DNA of 13,892 nucleotides from NCBI GenBank assembly GCA_964390625.1, contig CAYMID010000023.1, positions 1 to 13,892 of the forward strand, given 5' to 3'. This DNA comes from 2-12-FULL-41-16 sp964390625 (GTDB lineage: Bacteria > Patescibacteriota > Patescibacteriia > Magasanikbacterales > UBA922). Below, in pieces: positions 1 through 5,890 of the stretch (its first letter is position 1; each line of letters starts with the position of its first letter). Made by a program: the position numbers and the translations under genes. The notes under the pieces were generated by a model, which was given only the letters and a program-made list of their open reading frames with translations, was not told the DNA's origin and made no database searches.

Positions 1-1063
1 CGTCCATTAGCGCCTCGGGTCCACCAATGCACACCAAATTGTGCTGATTTTCTGCTGTTGGAAATGGTCGACGCGTTAAATAATAATACAAATCGGTTTC
101 GCCAACTGCAGTTGCCCCACCGTTTTTGGGCATATAACTAATTGCAATTGGCGGAGCATCATGTTCGTCCAAATAACCGGCCATATACCCCACCACACCG
201 CGTACTAATTGGTGAAATCCAGGATTTAAATCTGGGCCAAGCAAATTCTTGATGGTGAATTTTTCAAATCCATTGGTGCATAAAATAACGTTAGTAGCGA
301 CCACGGTTTTATCTTCAATGTGCAGACGCGCGCAACTTTTACTTAATTCTAGCAAATGAACCGGCGCATGCTCGGCCAAAGTAAATCGCTCGGGGTACGT
401 TTGAGTTAAATAATTAACCAGTTGTTCGGTAAACAAGGCACTGTTCAAACACCCTTTTCGCTTGGCCAATAACGCCAGGTAATCCTGGTCTTTGGACTGC
501 AGCAGGGCCAAAATTTGTTGGCGCGGCACAGTCGTATACAAATTTGGGTATCGTGCCAAAATTCCTTGTGGATCACCGACTTCAGTCGCCACCATGACAC
601 TCTCCTGGGCAATTCCGGCCTCAACCTGTAACGCAATATCAGTCAAGCGCGCGTCAAGGTCAGACCAGGTCGCCAAACCAGCATAACCTGTAAATTGCGA
701 AAAAGGAGCCGCCAACTTGGCATCAGCGTAAATTTCTTCTATATATTGCCAGGCAGTATCGACTGCGTGCTGCCCAGCTGCGGCCATGGGCAAACCAAAT
801 TCACGCACAATATCGGCAAATGGACGCTCAAAGTAACTGGTAATTTGCCCCGCATTGTGTCCAGTGGCGCCATGGGCCACCTTGCCGGCCTCAACCAAAA
901 TCACTTTTTTATCCGTATACTTAAGGGTAAAAAAAGCAGTCACCACCCCCGAAATTCCCGCCCCCACAATCGCCACATCGGTAGTCGCGTGTCCGGCCAA
1001 CTTGCTCACCGGCCGCTGCCGGTTAAGCTGATATAGCCACGGAGAAGGAGTTAGATTAGACAT
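1..1063 (-). CDS. FAD-dependent oxidoreductase, DAO family (partial, C-terminus off the left edge)
   Basis: The frame is open from an ATG at 1063 to the window edge and gives 354 residues. Near the N-terminus is a dinucleotide-binding beta-alpha-beta fold: GAGISG at residues 34-39, and E58 (ILVEAG) ending the second strand to bind the FAD ribose. Next comes HGATGHNAGQ at 64-73, the family's flavin-proximal signature (compare ASGRNAGQ in glycine, sarcosine and gamma-glutamylputrescine oxidases). A later segment, VVATNVILCTNGFE, looks like the usual strand-plus-glycine FAD contact. DAO enzymes oxidise the C-N bond of amines or amino acids and release H2O2; the substrate here cannot be told. There is no Shine-Dalgarno before the ATG; a TATATT lies 6 bases upstream on the same strand, so the message may be leaderless. 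It diverges from the response regulator. Family assignment is firm, substrate unknown. Confidence 0.88.
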   Translation of the reverse strand, partial: MSNLTPSPWLYQLNRQRPVSKLAGHATTDVAIVGAGISGVVTAFFTLKYTDKKVILVEAGKVAHGATGHNAGQITSYFERPFADIVREFGLPMAAAGQHAVDTAWQYIEEIYADAKLAAPFSQFTGYAGLATWSDLDARLTDIALQVEAGIAQESVMVATEVGDPQGILARYPNLYTTVPRQQILALLQSKDQDYLALLAKRKGCLNSALFTEQLVNYLTQTYPERFTLAEHAPVHLLELSKSCARLHIEDKTVVATNVILCTNGFEKFTIKNLLGPDLNPGFHQLVRGVVGYMAGYLDEHDAPPIAISYMPKNGGATAVGETDLYYYLTRRPFPTAENQHNLVCIGGPEALMD

Positions 1064-1095
1064 AGTAAAAATATACTACCTTATTTTAGCACATC

Positions 1096-1124
1096 TGGAC
1101 AGTCAGTGGGGCTGGTTTTATACT
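1096..1124 (+). promoter_or_regulatory. Sigma-70-type promoter of the response regulator
   Basis: TGGACA (1096-1101), a 17-base spacer and TATACT (1119-1124) make a near-consensus promoter. Only nine bases separate the -10 box from the ATG at 1134, so transcription would start within about three bases of the start codon. No Shine-Dalgarno is present. The -10 lies inside a small inverted repeat, GTTTTA (1115-1120) and TAAAAC (1125-1130), which could also be an operator half-site pair. Confidence 0.6.
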
Positions 1125-1133
1125 TAAAACACT

Positions 1134-1808
1134 ATGCGTGTCTTGCTGATTGATGACAATACTGACTTAATTACTGGTTTGAGTGCGACTCTTAGCACGG
1201 CCGGATTTGTAATTGATTGTGCACACGACGGTGCCACCGGGGCCAAAATGGCACGGGTAAATGGCTACGACGCGATTGTGCTTGATTACAATTTGCCCGA
1301 AATGAACGGATATGAAGTCTGCTGTAGCTTACGAGCTAAAGGAAAAACAACTCCGATCATTGTGTTATCTGTTTTAGGTGGAACAGACCTTAAGGTACGC
1401 CTACTCGAATGTGGAGCCGATGATTACCTAACCAAACCTTTTTCAGCACGTGAATTAATTGCTCGTCTTCATGCATTAGGACGACGTCCAGTTACGCAAC
1501 AATCGACCGTCTTACAATTAGGTGATTTAGAGTTGGATACACGTCGCTATAGTGCTAAAAAGGGTAAAAAAATATTGCAACTTACCCCAAAGGAATTCAA
1601 AATTCTCGAACAACTCCTGATTCACGCTGGTGAAATAGTTTCGCGAGCCACGTTATTGGAGCATGTTTGGGACGACCAAGCGAATCCACTCTCAAATTCT
1701 TTAGATATGCACATTTCGGCATTACGCAAAAAAATCGACGGAGCCAAAAAATCATCTATTATCAAAACAATTCCAGGAATTGGCTACCAACTTATTTTAA
1801 CTAATTAA
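1134..1808 (+). CDS. OmpR/PhoB-type response regulator
   Basis: This 224-residue protein has the usual length and layout of the OmpR family. The receiver domain covers about 1-120: acidic pair D7/D8, phospho-acceptor D51 in VLDYNLPEMNG, S79 as the switch hydroxyl and K101 in DYLTKPF. The winged-helix DNA-binding domain covers about 130-222 and contains LTPKEFKILEQLL, the loop and recognition helix SNSLDMHISALRKKI, and a wing ending GIGYQL. All residues needed for phosphotransfer are present. The likely partner is the membrane kinase starting at 2087 on the same strand. A four-copy repeat with 11-bp period lies immediately downstream (1819-1859), the spacing used by tandem-binding OmpR-family dimers, and is a natural candidate for this protein's target. 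Identity with PhoB or any other named regulator cannot be claimed. Confidence 0.93.
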   Translation: MRVLLIDDNTDLITGLSATLSTAGFVIDCAHDGATGAKMARVNGYDAIVLDYNLPEMNGYEVCCSLRAKGKTTPIIVLSVLGGTDLKVRLLECGADDYLTKPFSARELIARLHALGRRPVTQQSTVLQLGDLELDTRRYSAKKGKKILQLTPKEFKILEQLLIHAGEIVSRATLLEHVWDDQANPLSNSLDMHISALRKKIDGAKKSSIIKTIPGIGYQLILTN

Positions 1809-1818
1809 TTACCCCCAA

Positions 1819-1867
1819 TCTTTATCTTTTCTTTAGGTTTTCTTTAACTCAATTTAGTTATTATATG
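1819..1867 (+). promoter_or_regulatory. Candidate response-regulator operator array with -10 box
   Basis: TCTTTA occurs at 1819, 1830 and 1841, exactly 11 bases apart. Viewed as TTAnnT, the copies are TTATCT (1822), TTAGGT (1833), TTAACT (1844) and TTAGTT (1854), with spacings of 11, 11 and 10. Direct repeats of about 11 bp are how PhoB/PhoP-like OmpR-family regulators bind head-to-tail. A TATATG (1862-1867, shift register TTATAT at 1861) follows with no good -35, as in activator-dependent promoters. Binding by the adjacent regulator is inference. Confidence 0.5.
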
Positions 1868-2086
1868 TTCAGCGGCGATTAGGCGCTCTCCGTCGCCAAG
1901 TTTTAACCAGAACCAAGTAGTCGGTTGGTCCTGCAAAAACTTTTATTTATTAATCAATTTGGCATATGCACACTGTCTTTGCCACTGCCCTAGCCGATGC
2001 TAAACAACGAGAACCATATTGTTTAGCGGAATTAGCTACCAGTCAGAGCTCTTCGGCTCCCCCGTGGTCTGGCTAAAAACACAACC
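1868..2086 (+). other. Structured leader region upstream of the histidine kinase
   Basis: This stretch holds several inverted repeats. (1) GGCGA 1874-1878 with TCGCC 1893-1897. (2) AAGTTTT 1898-1904 with AAAACTT 1936-1942, enclosing an inner pairing of ACC..AACC with GGTTGGT and followed by T-rich sequence. (3) A perfect 9-bp pair GCTAAACAA 1999-2007 and TTGTTTAGC 2019-2027 with an 11-base loop. (4) GAGC/GCTC closing TCTTCG near 2047-2060. If transcription begins just after 1867, all of this would be 5' leader. It matches no RNA family I recognise, and no tRNA or tmRNA features are visible. Confidence 0.4.
1966..2076 (+). CDS. Possible 36-residue leader or small ORF (uncertain)
   Basis: ATG at 1966 opens 36 codons ending in TAA at 2074-2076, ten bases before the kinase ATG and in a different frame. 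The product begins MHTVFATALADAKQREPY and ends SAPPWSG. It has no signal peptide, membrane segment or run of one amino acid that would suggest classical attenuation. There is no Shine-Dalgarno. The 9-bp inverted repeat at 1999-2027 lies within it, so the open frame may be a by-product of a structured leader. It could be a leader peptide translated just before the kinase, or chance. Confidence 0.25.
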   Translation: MHTVFATALADAKQREPYCLAELATSQSSSAPPWSG

Positions 2087-3523
2087 ATGACCTTGGTTTG
2101 GCTTCACAAAACTAAAGCTCAGCTCCGCGGAAGGAAATACGGAATCGGTTTGGCTTTAACCACGCTACGCCAATTACTGGCTCCGTATTCCCACCGCGAA
2201 GAAGAAAGACGGCGCGAGTATATTTTCAACATCATCACGTTGGTGCTAATTTTACTTACCAGTATCACACTGATAGTTATTATATACCTCGAATTAACTC
2301 GATCAAAAATAAATGGAGTCAATATACCGATAATTAGTGCCATATGGCTTAGCCTTGGCGCAACATTTGTGCTTGGTAAAACATATTACCGTCGCTACGC
2401 CCGTCAGCTGCTTCTTATTCTGATCTTGCTTCCTTGCCTGTACACTCTGGCCACACGAGGCTTGCAATCGACAATTCCGCTACTCGGTTGTGCACTGGCC
2501 ATTGTCATGGCTGGGATTCTACATAATACTCGTATTGCCTTTGTATATACCAGTACGATTGTCTTGAGCTTAGGAATAATCTATTGGGGTAGCACGTATG
2601 GTTTAATACAGCCTGACCAAAGCTGGGCTAAATACACCACCCACAACCTATATTGGGTTGAACTAAGTGTAATGCTCTTTTTTCTCTTGACTGTAACGTG
2701 GCTGACTGAGCGAGAAATTAACCACAGTTTTTTGCACACCAAAGACACCGAGGATGCATTAATTGCCGAGCGCAACCAGCTTGAAGTACGGCTTGAAGAA
2801 CGTACGAGTCAACTAGCCAAAATACACGCTGAACAAACTGCCGACTTATTGCGACTCGCCAACTATGGACAAGAATTTGCCGGATACTTTCATGATCTGG
2901 TTAATCCAATTACTGCGGCCTCAATCTCACTTGAGAAAGTAAGTCAAAGCCCTACCGCCAAAGATCCGCTTCTCGATAAAGCTGGTGCCGCTATGCAAAC
3001 TGTTATTGACTTTATTAACGCCGTGCAAAAGCAATTAAGTAAAGAAGAAAAGTCAGAGCCGATTAATTTAACCCAGGCAGTAACCCAAGCAACTGAAATC
3101 GTACAACACAAATTACGCCACCACTCGATTATCCTATATACTCAGGTTAGTCAAGACGGAACATTTATAATGAACCCGTTACGATTGTTTCAAATTCTTA
3201 GTAATTTGCTGAATAACGCGGCCGAGGCGTGTAGTGAAAATAGACAAAAACAAAATAAAATTTGGCTGAATGCCACGATAAATACCGACGGTCTCTCTGT
3301 TGAAATTATTGACACTGGACCCGGTATTCGTGATGAAATCAAACTTCACCTCTTTAAACCTTTAACAACCTCCAAAGAGAGTAAAACAAACACCGGACTC
3401 GGGCTAAGTATTGTACATCACATTATTAACCACGAGTACGGCGGTTCCATTACCGTAGATAGTGGCTATGGAGGCAAAGGGGCCAAATTTTCGGTATTTA
3501 TTCCTCGGAAAATACCAACTTAA
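2087..3523 (+). CDS. Membrane sensor histidine kinase
   Basis: This 478-residue kinase has about six hydrophobic helices between residues 46 and 208 with no large extracytoplasmic domain, so the sensor is the membrane bundle itself. A charged coiled-coil-like stretch (about 215-255) leads to the dimerisation/phosphotransfer helix with H269 in FHDLVNP. The ATPase domain has N377 in the N-box (NLLNNAAEA), DTGPGI at 409-414 and TGLGLS at 436-441, so all boxes for autophosphorylation are present. The H-box HDLxNP differs from the common HELRTP. No HAMP or PAS domain is evident. The start at 2087 is the first ATG after an in-frame stop at 2033; it has no Shine-Dalgarno. It probably phosphorylates the regulator encoded just upstream, and the next gene follows within 19 bases, implying one transcript. 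The signal is unknown. Confidence 0.9.
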   Translation: MTLVWLHKTKAQLRGRKYGIGLALTTLRQLLAPYSHREEERRREYIFNIITLVLILLTSITLIVIIYLELTRSKINGVNIPIISAIWLSLGATFVLGKTYYRRYARQLLLILILLPCLYTLATRGLQSTIPLLGCALAIVMAGILHNTRIAFVYTSTIVLSLGIIYWGSTYGLIQPDQSWAKYTTHNLYWVELSVMLFFLLTVTWLTEREINHSFLHTKDTEDALIAERNQLEVRLEERTSQLAKIHAEQTADLLRLANYGQEFAGYFHDLVNPITAASISLEKVSQSPTAKDPLLDKAGAAMQTVIDFINAVQKQLSKEEKSEPINLTQAVTQATEIVQHKLRHHSIILYTQVSQDGTFIMNPLRLFQILSNLLNNAAEACSENRQKQNKIWLNATINTDGLSVEIIDTGPGIRDEIKLHLFKPLTTSKESKTNTGLGLSIVHHIINHEYGGSITVDSGYGGKGAKFSVFIPRKIPT

Positions 3524-3533
3524 TCTTCAACAC

Positions 3534-3541
3534 AGGAGGGG
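3534..3541 (+). promoter_or_regulatory. Strong Shine-Dalgarno of the cyclase gene
   Basis: AGGAGGGG sits one base before the ATG at 3543, so the AGGAGG core is three bases from the start codon. It lies in the short gap after the kinase stop (TAA, 3521-3523) and decides the start at 3543 over an in-frame ATG at 3462 that would overlap the kinase by 62 bases. It is one of only two clear ribosome binding sites in the window. Confidence 0.75.
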
Positions 3542-3542
3542 T

Positions 3543-5486
3543 ATGAACCAAGAACAAATCTTGGCTAGCATCGATTGGTGCCTAGTCCAACTTAAGGCCG
3601 AACAAAACCCAGACGGTAGTTTTACCAGCACCACCCGTGAATATATTCGGGGTACTGTTGTTGCAAGTCATAACCGCCGAACTACGTTTTACCCATCGGC
3701 TATCGTGCTGGCATTAGAGCAGAACGAGTCACGCATTGCAGAAGAAATAAGAAATCAGGCCGTCGCATTTCTACTACAAGAATCAGGACCTACCTATGAA
3801 TACCATTACTGGACACATGATCAAACTAATTTACCATCGTACCCTCCCGATCTTGACGACACATTATTAGCATTGACTGCCATACATAGTGTAGATGAGA
3901 GGCTAATAACCGGAAAATGCCTAGCATGGCTTTTGCGCCATCTAATCACTAACGAAAAAAAGCCTGGTGGCCCCTACCGAACATGGTTATCCAACTCATT
4001 AAAGCAAGCTTCCTGGCACGATATCGATGGCGTAGTAAATGCCAATATTCACTTTGCGTTACACAAGTTAGGAATCAAAACACCCATACTAACTGAATTT
4101 TGTCAGCAAATTGTATACGAGCAACGCTGGTATTCATCCTACTATATTGGTATTTGGCCAATGTTATACAGTTTGGCCCGATTACCAATCTGGCAAAATC
4201 AAACAGTCTGGATTCCGATTTGGCAAGAATACATAAACAGTCCCAATGATCTACTAGGACAAGCTTTGGTTTTAAGTAGTGCTATTCGTACCAATTCGAC
4301 TGACCACACCGGCTTGCAAAAATTAGCCGCCAAATTAGTGCATGCATGTACAAATAAAAATGTTCTGGTGGATGACTGTTCGTACATCATGGAACGACAC
4401 GGTGCAGACATTACCGAATTATCAGGCTCAAAAAGCTGGACTCTGGCTGCCATTGCCGAATCCCTCGAATTATTCCGCAAAAAGTTTTTTCAATCAGAAA
4501 AAATAGGAGGAGATAAAAATACAAATAAGCGCCACGAACGAATAATTGGAAAAATAAAAAATAGATTTGCCAGTCTGTCACCAGAATTACAAAAAAAGAC
4601 TAATGAATTAATTACAAAAATCGACGCTCAAGACCCTAGGCACGAAATAACCCTATCTGCATACTTCACAAATGAGTATACAGATAGACCGCTTTCAAAC
4701 CAGGACATCGAAAAAATTGATTATCTTAATACCCTTAACTGGTTGACGTGCCAAATACATAACAATTTGTTTGATGAAACAAAGCATGAATACCTATTAG
4801 CCATTGCGCAACTTGTTTGGCGAGAAATAGGCAACGAATTAGCTACTCTCTGTTACGGAAAAAACACTACTCGTCAGCAAATTGTTGCGGTAATTGACGA
4901 GGTTGATAGCGCAAATGCTCTGGAATTTGCGGGACGTTTAAAACACCAAGACGGGTCAATAAATTTGGCCAGAACCTGGCCAAACATAGCACAGAACGCA
5001 GAGTCATCCAAATCAATTGGTTTGTCAATTGGCGTAAGCCTAGTCTTTGCTCTTGGTGGTAATGTTGATGTAACAGTTATAAATAAAGTTACCACATACT
5101 ATCGTCATTACCTGACGGCAAAACAAATTTGCGACGATATTCACGATTGGGAAAATGACTTAACCAATCTCCAGATTAACCCAACAATTATAGCGTTGTT
5201 AAAAGAATATTCACTAGTTTTCCCAGAAAAAGATTCTCTAAATCTAAATAATGATTTACAAACGCTACGGGAAATTTTCTGGTACAAAATTATGCCTTCT
5301 CGTTTAGTAGAAGCATCCGAACATTGTGTCAAAGCCGCTAGTTGGTGCCGTGATTTACCGTGGTTTACAAGGCCTGACTTTTTCCTTGAAAACATTCAGA
5401 TTGTCAGCAAAAAAATTAATTCCTGTCGAAGCAACTTTCTAAAGACAAATGAATTCCTAAACACCTATGCAAACTTCTCAGCTTAG
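3543..5486 (+). CDS. Two-domain terpene cyclase-like / isoprenyl synthase-like fusion protein
   Basis: The product is 647 residues. Residues 1-320 look like the alpha/alpha-toroid fold of terpene cyclases: a QW-like segment AEQNPDGSF near the N-terminus, PPDLDDT at 101-107 matching the DxDD(T) proton-donor motif of class II cyclases, and HDIDGVVNANIHFALHKLG further on. After an AT-rich, lysine-rich linker (about 315-350), residues 350-620 resemble an isoprenyl diphosphate synthase. The second Asp-rich motif is intact (QICDDIHDWENDL, D531/D532/D535), and K490-S491 matches the conserved KT/KS before it. The first motif is IHNNLFDE (N407, N408, D411) where the family has DDxxD. The fold calls rest on motifs; reaction and substrate are unknown. 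A class II cyclase of a prenyl diphosphate is the best guess, with the second domain possibly altered, regulatory or non-catalytic. There are no membrane segments. It is likely co-transcribed with the kinase. Confidence 0.72.
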   Translation: MNQEQILASIDWCLVQLKAEQNPDGSFTSTTREYIRGTVVASHNRRTTFYPSAIVLALEQNESRIAEEIRNQAVAFLLQESGPTYEYHYWTHDQTNLPSYPPDLDDTLLALTAIHSVDERLITGKCLAWLLRHLITNEKKPGGPYRTWLSNSLKQASWHDIDGVVNANIHFALHKLGIKTPILTEFCQQIVYEQRWYSSYYIGIWPMLYSLARLPIWQNQTVWIPIWQEYINSPNDLLGQALVLSSAIRTNSTDHTGLQKLAAKLVHACTNKNVLVDDCSYIMERHGADITELSGSKSWTLAAIAESLELFRKKFFQSEKIGGDKNTNKRHERIIGKIKNRFASLSPELQKKTNELITKIDAQDPRHEITLSAYFTNEYTDRPLSNQDIEKIDYLNTLNWLTCQIHNNLFDETKHEYLLAIAQLVWREIGNELATLCYGKNTTRQQIVAVIDEVDSANALEFAGRLKHQDGSINLARTWPNIAQNAESSKSIGLSIGVSLVFALGGNVDVTVINKVTTYYRHYLTAKQICDDIHDWENDLTNLQINPTIIALLKEYSLVFPEKDSLNLNNDLQTLREIFWYKIMPSRLVEASEHCVKAASWCRDLPWFTRPDFFLENIQIVSKKINSCRSNFLKTNEFLNTYANFSA

Positions 5487-5700
5487 TGAATCGTTAAACC
5501 AACTCAAACCTCGTCTCCAGCAAGAAATTCAATCCTGCCTCACTATACTGCAAGCAAATCTGGGACACTGGCCACGTGATTCTACCCAAAAATTTCATTG
5601 GCAAAAATTGCGCAAATACGCAGTTAACAGTAAGTTGCGACGGGGGCAATTAACAACAATGACCAACGTCGCGGAGAGGCAAGCTACCGCATTTCCCTAA
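5467..5700 (+). CDS. Short ORF overlapping the cyclase end (hypothetical, possibly a gene remnant)
   Basis: ATG at 5467 overlaps the last 20 bases of the cyclase, an arrangement compatible with translational coupling, and opens 77 codons. The first half is helical and hydrophilic (SLNQLKPRLQQEIQSCL); then come WPRDSTQKFHWQKLRKY and SKLRRGQL. The last phrase vaguely recalls the start of all-alpha prenyl synthases, where a basic LRRG/LRPxL segment follows a tyrosine, but this is too weak for assignment. The frame closes just where a second frame (5663-5794) stays open with similarly basic sequence, so this may be the front of a longer gene broken by a frameshift. Function is unknown. Confidence 0.35.
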   Translation: MQTSQLSESLNQLKPRLQQEIQSCLTILQANLGHWPRDSTQKFHWQKLRKYAVNSKLRRGQLTTMTNVAERQATAFP

Positions 5701-5794
5701 GTCATGCCTTCTCAAAAAAGCACGTCGTCTAATTCGCAAAACTGAATTCCCCCTATTCTCAAAAGACAGATTAATGGTCTTAACGGCAGCCTAA
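5663..5794 (+). pseudogene. Open frame suggesting a frameshifted continuation of the short ORF
   Basis: The +2 frame is open for 43 codons from 5663 to TAA at 5792-5794 with no start codon near its beginning. It reads SRRGKLPHFPKSCLLKKARR and later FPLFSKDRLMVLTAA. It overlaps the last 38 bases of the short ORF at 5467. A single indel between about 5663 and 5700 would join the two into a product of roughly 105-110 residues. It could equally be chance. Confidence 0.2.
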
Positions 5795-5890
5795 TAAAAT
5801 AATACTAGTAACCGCATCTTATTCCAGCTATCTGAGCCTGGGAGTTGATGAGCTCCAACTCTACTCAGGAGGGCAGGCTTGGTTGTTGGA
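5795..5890. terminator. Intergenic hairpin between convergent genes (probable terminator or processing element)
   Basis: AGCCTG (5835-5840) pairs perfectly with CAGGCT (5874-5879), enclosing a second hairpin, GAGTTG (5842-5847) with CAACTC (5856-5861). CCTG (5837-5840) could instead pair with CAGG (5866-5869). There is no T-tract on either strand, so it is not a standard intrinsic terminator, but its position between the ends of the convergent cyclase-side genes and the flavoprotein suits a bidirectional end. Confidence 0.4.

Noticed and set aside
1868..2086. tRNA, tmRNA or T-box leader in the hairpin-rich gap
   Set aside because: No T-loop GGTTCGA, CCA end, tag ORF or T-box sequence was found.
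3462..3542. Extended cyclase start at 3462
   Set aside because: It overlaps the kinase; AGGAGGGG points clearly to 3543.
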